A stretch of DNA of 64,000 nucleotides from Salvator merianae (lineage: Eukaryota > Chordata > Lepidosauria > Squamata > Teiidae): positions 11,614,185 to 11,678,184 of the forward strand of contig QVOM02000021.1 in the NCBI GenBank assembly GCA_003586115.2. The letters are read 5' to 3'. Within the stretch, counting starts at the first letter, position 1; every line of letters starts with the position of its first letter. Made by a program: the position numbers and the translations under genes. The notes beneath the pieces are model-generated. The model saw nothing but the letters and a program-made list of their open reading frames with translations. It did no database searches and was not told where the DNA came from. Shown one piece after another: positions 44,746 to 56,903 of the stretch.

Positions 44746-47700
44746 TGCACATTAAATTGTACAGCCATCATTCATAAAATAGTGCTGATAACAAAACCAC
44801 TATATTGCATTGGTATTAATAAATATAATTCAGATGACAATGTGCTATGAATAAATGCCATTCCTAGTGAATATCCAGCTAAAAGATAAGGATGCCCTTG
44901 TGTTCGGCTAGTAGCCTCGTGACTACATAGAAATGATTTGACATTGCCTTCTTCTGGGAAGATGCTGGAAGCAGCTTCATACAAAACAGATGCTTAATAA
45001 CCAGGTTTTCTGCCTGTATTTCTTCTTTTTGTGCTTTTAAATCCAATACAAACACAAAGTGCTGAGAACAATGTTAGAAGGCAGATTCACAAAGGACTGT
45101 GAACGTTTCCTTTTCTAATTCAGTCAGATATAGGTGATGGACATTGTGAGGGAAACAAGTGAAAACTTAAACCTCCCACTGTGTTTTTTAAGAATGAGTT
45201 GGCAAATATGATTTTGCATATTGAAATATCCAAAAAGGCAAGGCTATGACTATTAGACTTAATAGTTGCATCAACCTACATAAGGATATTAATTCTTAAA
45301 TAAATAAATATGAAATTATTTGTTCTCAGACAATTATTATTATTCATATGCTTAACTTTTAATTGTGTTTCTTTCATTGGTTTTATTGTAATCCACTCTG
45401 AAATCTTAAGTGTATATGGCAGAACAGAAATACACATTTCTTATTATTTGCACAGTTTGGTATTGTGACAATCACATCCTCCCCAAGAAATTCTGATAAT
45501 CATAGATATTGGTGCTGCTGAAAGTGTGCTTTCCCCATTAGTGCTATCTTTTGTAATTGATAGATAGTAATCTATCAATGCCCAAAGTATAAAAATGTTG
45601 CTCCAGTTCTATTGAACAAGTACAAAGGCTTCCAATAACTATTGACACAACTGACATTCGGTTTCAGTTTGGAGGTCTTTGTATCTTCTGACTTTCCCAC
45701 CTCTTTTCCTTAATTCTTCTGTTGCCATGTACTTCCACATCAATAATCCACATATGGCTTATCTTTACTGCTGTTATGTCAGGAGTATTACGTTTTCTAT
45801 TACTTTTTCAAGCTTGTGGTTTCACCAATTCTTGCTTGATGGTAAAATATACTTCTTACTAATATTCCAGCGATCATAATTGTCTCTTCTTATCATGCCT
45901 TTCTTTATAATTGGTTTGTGTTTTCTTCTTGCAGCTGCAAAGTGTCCTACTGTTTCTTTAGCCTCTTTGCACAAGCACATTTTCTATCGTTATGTGATTT
46001 TTTTCAATCTTTGTTTTAATGGCATTTGAATAAAGTACTTGTTCCTATGCTGCAAATATGAGGCCTTCTGCATTTTTCTTCCTTTCTGTTTTTGGCCAGT
46101 GCCACATTTTTGTGCTGTCATCTGCTGGCCATGGAGTGGTTTATTTCTCTACTTATCTCTTTGGGATTTCAGCTGCTCCTTTCTGTAGGCCTCCTTTTTT
46201 CACCGCTCAGGGTGGGTCTTATTGTGTTTTCTTAATACTTATCCTTTTAATAATTATCTTTGACTATCGTCGATATATCTTAGTAATCCTCTTTTTCTTC
46301 CTCAGCTGCAAAATTCCTCAGCCACCTTCACTTTGGGGACAATATAGCCTAACAACGTCACCACAAGGATGCCAGGCATGATTTATGGTCATTATTTTTC
46401 TCATCTTCTAATCCGATACATCTAGCTCTGCTTGAGCTCAGTCTGTGTATAATTCCTGCAGTGTATCTAAAGTGCCCTTCCGGGTGCGGCTGCAGTTTTC
46501 AGTTAAAATAGGCTTTTTATACACTTTCACAGAGTGATCCTTCATCAAACCTGTTCAGGGTGGGTTTTCACACGTATAGTTCTTTTTAACATATAAGGGC
46601 TACCAGTTCTTCTACATGCTGGACACAGATAATCATGCTGACCCAGAGGGCAAGAACAAGACATCCTATCTTTTGCAACAGTACAAGCTTTCTGCTTAGG
46701 TCAGTAAGTTGTTGGGCTGATTCTGCATTCTTCATGAGCCAGAGTATTTCCTTCTGTTAGCTCAATTCTTATATTTCTCAGTTTTAGCCATTCTAGTTCA
46801 ATGTCTATATTATTATAGGATTTCTTTGCACTTCCACAGCCCCCCTTGCAACATTTTTAAGATTCTTTTTTCCCGCACTGTTGAGACACACTGGGCATAA
46901 TTATCTTTAGAACAAAATCATAAAATGCTACAACAAGAGTAAATGCCACAGTAAAATAGGAGAAGGATTCAGCAATGTGTGTAGGTAGCTCATTTGAGAG
47001 ATTCTAGCATATGCACCTTGACATTTATAAACAAACAGGTTCAATAAAGAAACAGAATACTACAAGCAGCTAATTTGGTAAATTCAGTTCCAGGAGCAGA
47101 GGCTAGTTTTCTTCTCTTTTCCAATCCAAGTCGCTTAAGGGCTTGATGTTTGATGCAGTTCAGATGTAGTCCATGCCTGGAGACTTTTCATGATATCAAG
47201 GGCAAGACACGATCTCGTCCAATACTGACTTCCAACTTATTATTTGGCTCTTTTGCAAAACTGCTTTCATTTAAAAAATAAAACAAAAAAGGCTGCCTTC
47301 TTGGCAAGCACTGCAACATCACATGTTATCTGATTATCTCCATATAGCAAGATATGAATAAAATCAGAAAAATAGAATAAAATAGAAGATAGACTAAAAT
47401 CAGAAAAATAATTAGATAAAACCAATTGATAATAATTTTAACTTTTCAAAAGTCTCTTTTGTTTCCCTAATATTTTGGAACTCATTAATCAGTTTTCCCT
47501 AATTACCAATTATATTCACAATATTCACTGAAAGTTATAACTCAAAGAGATTTGTAATACATTTACCAATTTCCAGTTTCTGTTTCTTTTATAAGAAAAG
47601 AGAGGATCAATAAAATATTGTAGGAAAAAGCAATTAATATTATGTTTAAAATTTTATATCCAATACATTACCAAACATCATTCACTATAAAACAATATTC

Positions 47701-48090
47701 CAGTCTGCTGAAAGAATAAACAAAGTAACAGGTTAATATATTTCAAATGTTAACCCATTTTGCATTTTCAAAGAACAGAGAGTTTAACAAAATAAACTGT
47801 CTAAAAGATTTTGAAGTACAAGTACTTATACCTTAGTATAGGAATCTATTGTTTTTCCTACTATGAGAATGTGTATAAATACAATATCACATTAAGTTTT
47901 TATCCATATGCAGGCATAACAAAACTAAATGAAACAAAACATCAAAATGGGAGATGCTGGAAAAATGGATTCTTTTTTACATGTTTGTGTTTATTGATGC
48001 TTTGCAAAATTTGAACATAACAATCATGCCAGAGAAGACTCATTTGATTCAAGACTTAGAGCAGGTATTGTAAACAAGGTGTTGTAAAAG
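44746..48090. other. Long unassigned AT-rich stretch
   Basis: About 3.3 kb with no gene I can support. A weak LINE-tail-like piece is at about 45370-45440 (GTAATCCACTCTGAAATC). The 107-residue frame at 46058-46381 is hydrophobic (Phe/Ile/Leu-rich) but lies in T-rich sequence and has no recognisable family. Long A/T runs explain most frames. Confidence 0.4.
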
Positions 48091-48270
48091 AATATAATAA
48101 TGTTGTTGTAACCTCTCTGAATGTTCTGGAGTATGGATGGATGGGGGGGGTATAGGAGAGTAGGATAGGGGCAAGATTTGTAGCTGTTACATTGTGTTTT
48201 CATATTATTTCATCTGTTCCATTTTATTTTTCCCTTTGTAATAAACTAATAAAGATAAAAAAATCAAAAT
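48091..48270 (+). mobile_element. Probable L1 3' end
   Basis: TTGTTGTAACCTCTCTGAATG... then TTTCCCTTTGTAATAAACTAATAAAGATAAAAAAA: the layout of AATAAA signals before an A-run is like squamate L1 3' UTRs. Weak call with no coding part visible. Confidence 0.4.
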
Positions 48271-48977
48271 ATTCATGCATCCAAGCTATTAACTAATAAA
48301 GAGCTGTTTTTCAAAAGTGACAGGAAAAACAATACAAATATATAGTTGATGAAGTTGCCTTTTGCAAAACAAATATGTATTGTTTGACTAAAAAAACTAA
48401 AATTCAAACATAAAAACTTGTAATGAAATCCATAAGAAAATAGTAAAAATGATGACATTTTAAAATAACAAAAATAAACTTTTTTTTGTTTTAAAATTTA
48501 TGATTGCTTCAAAGCCATAGCCTCATATTGTACACAAATAAATGAAGCCAGAACAAGAGCCAAAAATTTAAATAAAAAGAAGACATCATACAGCCACACA
48601 TTAAGAACTTTATTTTCAGGGCTCTGTAATTTCTGAAGGAAAACATTTATAAAGCTCCATAAGCTGGAAAACAATTATACCTGTGTAAAGAATGAAGTAA
48701 GTTAAGAGATCAGAATTTTTTTGAAAACAGTTGGATGACCAGACAGACTATATCTAAAGCTGGAGACTTCACAGTGAAGCTGTATAAAGGCAAGAGAGAA
48801 CATTCTGTTAACAGAATTTCATTTTCAAGGGTTTTTAAAGTATTCCTATACAAAAATACACACAAATTGGGAGAAAAACATCACTGTCTTTGGTCATCAG
48901 GTAGATTGCACTTGTGAGTGGCAGTTTTCCATTCATCTGAAAAACAAAGTTCTCTGGGTTAAATATTAAGAGATTGA
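48271..48977. other. Unassigned AT-rich stretch
   Basis: Nothing recognised. Confidence 0.35.
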
Positions 48978-49378
48978 AGCTGCATCCAGGCATTGCTTAC
49001 TTATTCAACTATATTTGGATAGTCTGTAATAAAGCATGGATATTTTGGAATATCCATGATTTATTTTGGAATATAGCTTAGTTTAGTTTATTGATTAGTC
49101 CAAGGACCATATCAACTTTATACATAAAAAGAAAACAATTTTAAAACATTTAAACATTAAAAAAGATGCAAACTTGCAATTTCAATACAATACAGAGGAC
49201 AAAATAAAATGAAGATCCAAAACTGAGGTTATATCCTATGTTGATTAATTGTCTGGATATGAACCTCCTGCCCTCTACAGCAAACCAGTCAGTAAAGCAT
49301 CTCTTATTTTGAATGGACCTTTGCAGGAAAAGAATATCCAAACATAGCGGAATAAGTAAGCAAGGTGTGGATGCAACC
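48978..49378. mobile_element. GGCTGCATCC-type palindromic MITE split by an insertion
   Basis: The left arm AGCTGCATCCAGGCATTGCT and the right arm AGCAAGGTGTGGATGCAACC are the ends of the family at 31602. The core GGATATTTTGGAATATCC is kept. The arms are separated by a 257-bp insert (49075-49331). The flanking triplets TGA and TAA differ by one base. With the insert removed, the unit is about 140 bp, as expected. Confidence 0.8.
49075..49331 (-). mobile_element. Retro-insert within the MITE, GAATAT duplication
   Basis: GAATAT flanks the block (49069-49074 and 49332-49337). Read on the minus strand it ends GGACTAATCAATAAACTAAACTAAG, a tandem-type tail as in LINE 3' ends. The LINE family is not recognised. 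Confidence 0.6.
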
Positions 49379-49399
49379 TAAATGAATTCACTTTCAATA

Positions 49400-49925
49400 A
49401 TGACATGCTTTACAGGCTTTGGTATGGGTATGAGGAAGAGAGATGGTGCCTGATTCTTAATGCAGTTATTTTGCCACAGAAAGAAAGGTATGTGATCTGG
49501 GAGTACTTCTGGATTCATAAAGCTCAGGTGACAGTGGTAGTCAAGAGTACTTACTTCCATCTCTAACTGTTTCGGTAGCTTGGCATTACCTAGATAGGGA
49601 CAACTTGACCAAAGTGACCCATTGCTCTGATAGCCTCTAGATTAGACTACTACAATGTGCTGTACATGGGGCTACCTTTGAAGGCAGTTGGGAAGATGGA
49701 ACTAGTGCAGAATGCAGCAGCATGATTGCTGAAGGGAGTTTCTGACTAGATGCATATCACACTGGTCTTGAAAGATCTGCACTGTATGCCTACAGTGATC
49801 CCAATTTGCTACTGATCTCAATTCAAGGTGTTGATGTTAACGTATAAAGTCCTAAATGGGTTTGGAGCACAATTTTTGGTTCCTCAGCAAAGGTCTGTCT
49901 GGTTTGGGTGGACCTACAATATAAC
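49400..49925 (+). pseudogene. CR1/L2-type LINE ORF2 C-terminal fragment
   Basis: The plus reading contains LDYYNVLYMGLPLKAVGKME followed by LVQNAAA, then HITLVLKDLHCMP and FKVLMLTYKVLNGFG, the well-known C-terminal block of this clade. Stops interrupt it. Confidence 0.85.
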
Positions 49926-50264
49926 CTTCTGATTTATTGTAGGAAGCAAGCTTTCCACCATGTCAAGGTAGTGCCCATTGGAACATCATCATCAATATCA
50001 CCACCACCACCTCCATCATTTACTGTTGCTCCTGGAGTTATGATCTGATACTCTTCTATGCCTTTCAAAAATGTTTCAGAACTTCTGTTTCACAACTTAC
50101 AAGAGATATGCTGCAAGTTAAATTTCATATATATTTATGGGTTACTTTATGTCATATTTTGATGCCGAGTGTAATGGAAAGTTATTCTAATAAAACATAT
50201 TGCCTATTTAAAACCCATGTACAATCTTATCAGTGTAGATAAATGTTGCATTCATGTGTACTCT
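49926..50264. other. Unassigned spacer
   Basis: Contains short CAC/CAT triplet words near 49990-50020 (ATCATCATCAATATCACCAC); otherwise nothing recognised. Confidence 0.3.
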
Positions 50265-50460
50265 ATTCTATATATTTCCATTCTATATATTTATATCCTA
50301 CCCTTCATCAAATGGTCCAAGGGCAGGTCACAACATTCATTAAAAGCAAAACATCAATAAAATCAATAGAACAATTAAACAGTATATAAAAGCTACCCCC
50401 TGCCTAACCAATGGGCACCTATAAAAGGATGTAGCAAAGAATGTATCTCAAAAGCACCTT
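50265..50460 (-). mobile_element. CR1/L2-type LINE 3' tail, minus
   Basis: TATATTTATATCCTACCCTTCATCAAATGGTCCAAGGGCAGGTCACAAC is the reversed tail (compare GTGACCCATCCTGGGACCATTTGGTG at 41462), followed by reversed 3' UTR. Confidence 0.7.
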
Positions 50461-50474
50461 AGAACAGTAATGTA

Positions 50475-50645
50475 TGGCCCTCATTTTCTCATTCCATCTC
50501 TAGTCCACCTTGTCTAACCTAGAATGTTCATGAGAAGGTGGGAGGACACCCTGGTGTTAACGATACCATCTGTGAGCCACTTCTGAACCATCTCTAAGCT
50601 GCTTCAGAAGTGCTTTTGCTTTACTGTGTGTCAATACAGTCTAAT
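50475..50645. repeat. Unnamed dispersed repeat, copy 2
   Basis: It aligns with 7771-7935: TCTAACCTAGAATGTTCATGAGAAGGTGGGAGG, CCTGGTGTTAACGATACCATCTGTGAGCC, CTCTAAGCTGCTTCAGAAGTGCTTTTGCTTTACTGTGTGTC. Confidence 0.6.
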
Positions 50646-52869
50646 GTTTCATATAGGGGTTTGGTGGCACAAAACCTTTTGTGGAACGAAGAAATATGCC
50701 AACTTTATAGAGTAGGAATTCCACCTTTCTTTGTCGAAAGATACATTTTATACATGAAAGCAAAGTTTATCAAAGATGGATGATGAATTGTGGATAGTGA
50801 GATGCTGCTGTAACATTATTACCCAGAATTCCACAACTCTAGAGTGCTGTGTCATAAAAAGGCAAGGGCACTGCCAAGGCACAGACACTCTTAACCCATG
50901 AAAATAAACACCTGCTATATGAAGGTATTGCAGATACAGGAGAACTGGACCAGCAGCATGAACCCTTGTATTTAGACCAGAAATCATTCATTCATTTTTA
51001 CCAGTTTGTCTCCATGTTAAAAAAGCTGCAAAAAGACCAACATTATTCCTCTTTTCAAAAGAAGCAAAGAGGCTGAGAAAAACCCTTTGCCCGGACAAAC
51101 TCCAGCTCAGGAAATTAAAAGACATTAATGATTATAAAGGATTTAGTAGCAACTATTTGGCAACCCAGACAAAGCTACTATTCTAGTCCACATCTGTGGA
51201 GAGTCTCAGGAAGTGTGTCAATAGAAATCCTTCTTCAACCAGTTTCAGCCAGGTCTGAAAGGATGTTTCAAGTAAAGGTCCAGGAAATTCATTAACCCCT
51301 TTCAAATTACAGTCCAGGTGTGTTTCCTTACCCTAGCATGTATGCCAGGGTAATAGGAAACAGACCATATAAGGACATAGTGAGACCAAGCACCTACATC
51401 ACATTACATCACATTTCCCCTCCTCTGTCTCCTCCCCTCCAAATTCCCACCAGAGCAGGCCCCATAGACTTCCATTACCATAGCTTCCTCTAGTCCCTGC
51501 CCCTGGACAGAGCCAGGAGGGATGGACAAACCCATTCAGATGTAGATAAAACCCCCACATCAGGCAGCCAGGTACATTCAGATTCTCTTCTAATGTCAAT
51601 CTTCTGCTCCTGGTGCCACTGAAATCATCACTGTTGCTATGCTACCCAAGGAAGCTGCTCCATTCCGCCTCCATTCCACTGCCGCTGCTGGAAGGCCTAC
51701 AGACAACTGAACTTCAAGAGTGAGAAGCTAGCTGCCTGCTCCTAGCAAGGGATATGTCTCTTCTTTGTAGAGATAGGGCAGATTAGGTCAAAATCCCTTC
51801 CCTTCTGCTTTTTTCTTATCCTTTCCGCTTTTGCACTGTCAAGATTTGTCCTCAAATAACACCTCCATTCATAAAAATCAGCCTGTCTTCCTTATATGTC
51901 CTTCCGCATCTGCGCTATGAGCACTGATCTATCAAAGTACTTCCATATTTGTATTTCCGCAGCTGTGTATTAAAATTTGAGCTGTCAGAATGCCTTTCCT
52001 CATAACTCTTTCTGCCTACACTCTGTATAAATGCTGTTCTATGCTCTGAATGTTCTGACAGCCCCAGCTGACTGTCAGGAGCTGTCATTTTGTTTCTTTT
52101 GGATCTTTTTAAAGTTTTTTTTTTTAAAATAAAGTTTAAATGTGAATTCATTTTAATCTTTGTCTGTGAGTATTTTTAAGGGTTACCCAGGCTCTCTTAG
52201 TCCATTTATCATTTTAAAGCCTGCATGTTAAGATCCCTGAGCATCTGTGTCTGGGTGTGCTAATCCCCATTAAAAACCAGTAATCCCAGCATGGCTCATA
52301 ACAGTGCTACATTGGTTTTTTTTGTTAGTTTCTCTTTTCCCACACCTGGTTCTGAACTCCTATTGATTAGAAACATGTTTAGCACCAGGGATGCTAAAAT
52401 TCCCCCCTCTCCAAAGTTCCTGAACAGCTACCATTCAGTTCCCATGTTTCCATGTCAGCCACACTGGACGTTGTACTTCAGGAACATCAGGAATGATGGC
52501 AGTTGAGTGCTCTTGTCTGGCACCATCAAGCACACCATGAGACTCACAACAGAGCCCCTCAGCCTACCCCTCCACTTTCACTTTGGTAACTTTCTCTTAA
52601 GGATATGTATGTAAAAATCTATCCACAAAAGCTGTATAAATAATATTCCTAGGTGTTTTATCTTATTAACTTATCTCAACCAAGGCCTTACAGCAATAAG
52701 AAATCTATTATACATATGCAGTTTCTGTCTCTTGCTATCTCTCCCCTATGTTTTACATATGGAAGCTTCTTATCTTTATTGTGGGTAAATTTCTGAGCCA
52801 GATTAGGCTGACAGACTTGTACTGACTGGGTAAGGTGATCTTTATTTGTATTTAGGTCTCCTCAGTTGG
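50646..52869. other. Unassigned stretch with LTR-like signals
   Basis: No coding or named repeat found. The part at 51340-52330 has a TATAAGG word (51367), a GATAAAACCC word (51544), an AATAAAG polyadenylation signal (52128) and GT-rich sequence after it, in the order expected of an LTR. No paired LTR, primer-binding site or retroviral frame is seen, so this is only a possibility. Confidence 0.3.
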
Positions 52870-53010
52870 CTACCTGAGCATTTCAACTGCCTATAGCTAA
52901 TTTTGTCAGGCTTGGATAAAACTTGGATGGGAGACCATCTGGTAACATTGAGTGCTTTAGGCTTAACTGGGAAGTTGAAAAGTGTCATGGAAGAAGACAA
53001 ACTCTATTGC
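52870..53010 (+). mobile_element. 5S-rRNA-derived SINE or 5S pseudogene
   Basis: AGCTAATTTTGTCAGGCTTGG..AACTTGGATGGGAGACCATCTGGTAACATTGAGTGCTTTAGGCTT follows the 3' half of 5S rRNA (ACTTGGATGGGAGACCGCCTGGGAATACCGGGTGCTGTAGGCTT). It then continues with GTGTCATGGAAGAAGACAAAC, the body typical of reptile 5S-derived SINEs. The 5' half is poorly kept. It is not a functional rRNA gene. Confidence 0.75.
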
Positions 53011-53198
53011 TGACAATAAAATGGCTTGAATTTATCTTTTTGGTCAACAGGAAATAAGCTTTATCTGGTGATACTTTTACCTTTGGTTTAGCTCTTCTGT
53101 ACAACACTGTACTCATAGTATACAGTGAAATTTTAGGCTTATTTCTGACATCTTGCAGAAACTGAAGCTTGAAGAATCAAGTATATTTTCTGCCACAT

Positions 53199-53640
53199 TG
53201 GTTGTTTCTGTACTCCCTCTCACTATCCTGGATCAGAGTGGGTTGCTCAGGTCCGGGGTAGGCAATCTGCTCCAACCTGGGATGGATTGCTTGTGTATGG
53301 GACAAGGTCACCTGCATTGGAATGATCTGTTCCGTGTCAGCACCCATGTGGTCTCTGAAGCTTGCACCAGCTTTAGAGACGATGTGGGGAGGCTCCAAAT
53401 GCTTTGAAGTCTAGAAAGGAAAGTTCCTGGTTTTTGGTGCTCCAGAGGTAGGGGAGAATTCAACACCATGTCTTCTTGTCTTGTTGCACTACCAAAATAC
53501 CCTGTGGTACGCTGGGCCTCATACTTCCATGGTCCTGTATAACACTCCCAAGTACACAGATAGACTGGACTGGGATGCCTTTTTGGGTGCCCTAGGCTGA
53601 TCTATAATTTGTCCTGTGTGGCCAGATTGTACTAGATTGT
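53199..53640. mobile_element. Possible eroded hairpin-chain element
   Basis: It begins GGTTGTTTCTGTACTCC, close to the family end. Inside are GTTCCTGGTTTTTGGTGCTCCAGAGG and CACTACCAAAATACCCTGTGG blocks seen in other copies. The right end is not identifiable. Confidence 0.35.
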
Positions 53641-53798
53641 GCTTCTTTAGAGATACACCAAAGGTAGGGAAGATCTGTGAGTCTTTAAATGAAGGAGACA
53701 GCTGCCCATTTCTTTGGTTCTATTTCTGTGAAACTGAAAGTCAGAAAAATGAAGCCATCCTGTACCTATTGTGCTTTCAAGAATCAAGCACCAAAATA

Positions 53799-53848
<50 letters not shown>

Positions 53849-53888
53849 TCCTCCTCCTCCTCCTCCTCCTCCTCCTCCTCCTCCTCCT
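53799..53888 (+). repeat. (GCT)16(CCT)14 compound triplet repeat
   Basis: Sixteen GCT units (53799-53846) pass directly into 14 CCT units (53847-53888), then TTC words. It is translatable as poly-Ala/Pro, Ser/Cys or Gln/Glu in various frames, but no gene context is visible. Confidence 0.97.
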
Positions 53889-54554
53889 TCTTCTTGGTCA
53901 TTGCTGCAAGAGAGAAGCCATTATCCCAAGTAGTTTACTTCTTAAATAGTTCTAGAAAAAAAGTATACTTGGTTCCCTCTCCAATGTCACATAGCCCTTT
54001 ACTGGAAAGCTTTTTCCTTGTTTGAGAAGCCACCTTTGTGCTTCATGTACCTGCATGACCCTGAGCCCTTCAAGACTGTGAACAACCAGTTCTGCCTTTG
54101 TTATTGGAGACTGACCAGCACTGTGAGAAACCATTTTGATCTTTGAGTGTTGTCTTAACATATCCTAGAATCTCAGACAAGCTCATTTCCTAGCTTGGCG
54201 TACTGATTTCTCAAGAACTGTGTATTATTTAAGTCTTAGTTTTGACAGTCTCTCTTTTGGTCTCTAGTTGCTCCCAGATCTGTAATGGTGAATGGAGTGC
54301 TCCAAATATATAATATTTAACAAAGTAATACAAATAATTATTTTTGTTAAATAATACAGATAGTTACTATGAAATCCAATGACAATGTCAGCAAACAATG
54401 TAACAATTAGAGTAGAGATGCTAAGTTGTGGCCCTCAAGATGTTCCTGAATTAGAACTCCCATTATTCTATGACAGTCTCAATGTCTCGGGTGAGTACAG
54501 AATGACTGGGTTTGTAGTTCAAGAACATCTACAGGTGTGCAGTTGAGCACCCTT
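53889..54554. other. Unassigned stretch
   Basis: Nothing recognised. Confidence 0.35.
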
Positions 54555-54900
54555 GGCTTAGGGTGTGTTCAGACATGTGTTTAGGAGTGTCTCAGGGTGA
54601 GCTGGGACAAACATAAAGTATATATAAAAAAAATACTTCGTCCCCAAGAAATTGCTTGTGTGCCCCTTTCCAGATGTGAAATCAGTACTCTTGAGGTGAC
54701 TCAATGTTTGAACCGAATTGGGTGGGAACCTACAGAGATCCCTGTAGCCAATCTCAGACTGGAAAAGGTTGTTAGGGATGGCTGACCAATCAGGATTCCA
54801 AAAATCTGGACTGGTGGCAGCCAATGAGTGGCAAGCATGGAGAGTGTTGATGTGAATTAGGAGGCTTTTAACCGGTGTGCCCAAGGCAATGACATGAGGG
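54555..54900. mobile_element. Possible relative of the 35504 block
   Basis: It begins CTTAGGGTGTGTTCAGACAT, matching TTTAGGGTGCGATCAGACGG at 35501 apart from CpG-decay-like changes. The right end is not visible. Low confidence. Confidence 0.3.
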
Positions 54901-54904
54901 AGGA

Positions 54905-55690
54905 GGCTTTGAATCACTTTTTAAAAAATGCTTTATTAATTGAAATAACATATAGAAAAGAAAATACTTATTTACAATCTAACCCAGTGACCCCACCATT
55001 AACTAGTTACTTAGTATCCTTTTCAAACTGCCTATATAATTAAATATATACAAAATATTGTTATATTAATTCAGTAACTGCTCACATACATTGCGTTAGT
55101 AGAAATAACCTACAGGTGGCATATTTAAAGTTTAAATATTATTTGCAAATGCAGTGTAAGGAACCCAGATTTCTCACCATCCTGTTATTCCTTTCCCACC
55201 ATTTGTTTTGTGCTTTATTGCTGCTATATGCTTGTTTATAAGTATGTCCCATATAACATTGTGCCATTCTTGTGTTTTTAAATTGCTTGCATTCTTGCAT
55301 TCATGACTTATGGTTAATTGCGCAGCATGGATTAGATAAAGTAATAGATACTTCTGATGCCGTTGGATATTGCAATATGTGAAGTTTTGCAACAGTCATA
55401 TTTCGGAGCTAAATGGTAAATTTGTGTTGAAAATACTATTAATTGCCTCCTGCACTTTTTTCCAGATTTCGTTAACTTTGGCACGTTCCCAGATTAGATG
55501 GTAATATGTGGGGATGGAGTTACATTGTCTCCAGCAATTGTTATTTAATGATTTGGTAAGTTTTGCTATATGGATTTGTGTCAAGTGCCGTCTGTAGAGC
55601 CCTTTTGTATATACTTCCTTCATTTTAAATAGATGACTGTCATGTTTGTTTAGTATCCACTGAAGCTGAGAAGACCTGAGAGCTGAACTT
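54905..55690 (-). pseudogene. L1 LINE ORF2 C-terminus and 3' end, minus
   Basis: The minus-strand frame at 55396-55623 includes CWRQCNSIPTYYHLIWERAK and VNEIWKKVQEAINSIFN, the L1 ORF2 C-terminal signature. The frame at 55174-55392 continues after a frameshift. The plus-strand left edge TTTTTTAAAAAATGCTTTATTAATTG is the reversed poly(A) end. 5' truncated and dead. Confidence 0.8.
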
Positions 55691-56059
55691 CAGAGGCAAT
55701 GCATTTTGATATGTGTGTCTGCACTGTCCATCACAATACTGCAGGTATGAGAGATTTGCTGTGCGCCCAGCACAATCCTAATAGCAGCTGCACTTGCACT
55801 CCCTTCCCATGATCAGTGCGACTGAAAGTGAAATTTCGTGGTTTATCTGTACTATCTGTGTGACTTCTAGCCATCACCAAGTTATGAAATGAATTCATTC
55901 CCAGAGGCATTTAGTGACAACTCCAAGCACCCACCCAAGATAATAAGTATGTTTGACTTTTAGCTAATCTGTAGCTTACAGGAATAGAAGCTAGTTAGAG
56001 AACATGACATGTTTTTGTAGTGAAAACTTTAATCTGGGCAGCATTGGAAATTAGGTCAT
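55691..56059. other. Unassigned spacer
   Basis: Nothing recognised. Confidence 0.3.
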
Positions 56060-56240
56060 CTAGTATCTTACTGTTGTTTTATTTTTTCTGTTCTTATAGT
56101 TTTAGTATTTTTTTGCTTTATTTTGTTTCTTTTAATTATATTGTTTATATTGTTTAAATTTGTACACAACCCTGAAAGGCAATGAAGTGTGGTTTTATGA
56201 AAGACAGTATAGAAATTCCATAATAAATAAATAAGTAGTA
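56060..56240 (+). mobile_element. CR1/L2-type LINE 3' tail, plus
   Basis: ACACAACCCTGAAAGGCAATG...GACAGTATAGAAATTCC followed by ATAATAAATAAATAAG is a decayed 3' tail. Confidence 0.5.
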
Positions 56241-56267
56241 AAAATCTAGGTACCACAGCACTTTCTA

Positions 56268-56753
56268 GGGCTGTTTTCGTACTTGCGGTGCTGGGACAGC
56301 TCCTACGGGACCCATTCCCAGCTGGATATATCCCACTGTCCTGGAAAAAGACTATCTGTATTTAAATGGTTGCTGCATGGCACCCACAGCCTACGCCCCC
56401 CCCCCCTGCCGCCCCCTGCCACTCCCAACATCCCATGCTGCCCCCTCATTACCCCCTTCCGCCATTTGCCATCCTGCACTGGCTTGGCTTCACTGCACAC
56501 TCCAAAGCTTGCTTGAGCTTTAGAGCCTGCTGTGAGGTTAGTGAGACCCAAGAACTAATTTTCCTGGCCTCAGAGGCCTAGAGGGCTCATTTTGGTGGCA
56601 CAATTTTGTGTGCCACTGAAATAAGTCCCTCTGTTAGATCATCTCACAGAAGTTTTTTGCCTGCTTCCCTGGGCTGGTTTTACTCATGAGGAGACAGCAG
56701 TGGACCTGTTAAAACAGCTCCACCACTGGTCTAATGGTAAGTGTGGAAAGCCC
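56268..56753. mobile_element. Hairpin-chain element, GGGCTGTTTTCGTAC ends
   Basis: The left end GGGCTGTTTTCGTACTTGC faces the right end TAAGTGTGGAAAGCCC. The flanking triplets CTA and TTA differ by one base. Inside are AAAGCTTGCTTGAGCTTT (about 56504-56521) and a CATTTTGGTGGCAC...GTGCCACTGAAAT hairpin (about 56588-56621) shared with the copy at 4543. Confidence 0.7.
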
Positions 56754-56903
56754 TTAATTCTTACCGCATCAAACTGGTACCAATACTAGCAGTCCTTATT
56801 GCTAGCAGGAATAGGCACCTCAGAATAGCAATTTTTGGCCACTGGTGTGCTATTTCTGCAAACAGGCCAAAAATATTACCACAGTGTACACAGTTCTTGT
56901 AGC

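Noticed and set aside
46058..46381. 107-residue hydrophobic frame that could look like a receptor segment
   Set aside because: It lies in T-rich sequence, which produces Phe/Leu/Ile-rich frames by chance. No recognisable transmembrane family motif.
52870..53010. Functional 5S rRNA gene
   Set aside because: The 5' half and internal control region are badly decayed and a SINE body follows.
53616..54025. Poly-Ala/Pro, poly-Cys/Ser or poly-Gln/Glu protein
   Set aside because: Generated by the GCT/CCT repeat in different frames; no flanking coding signal.
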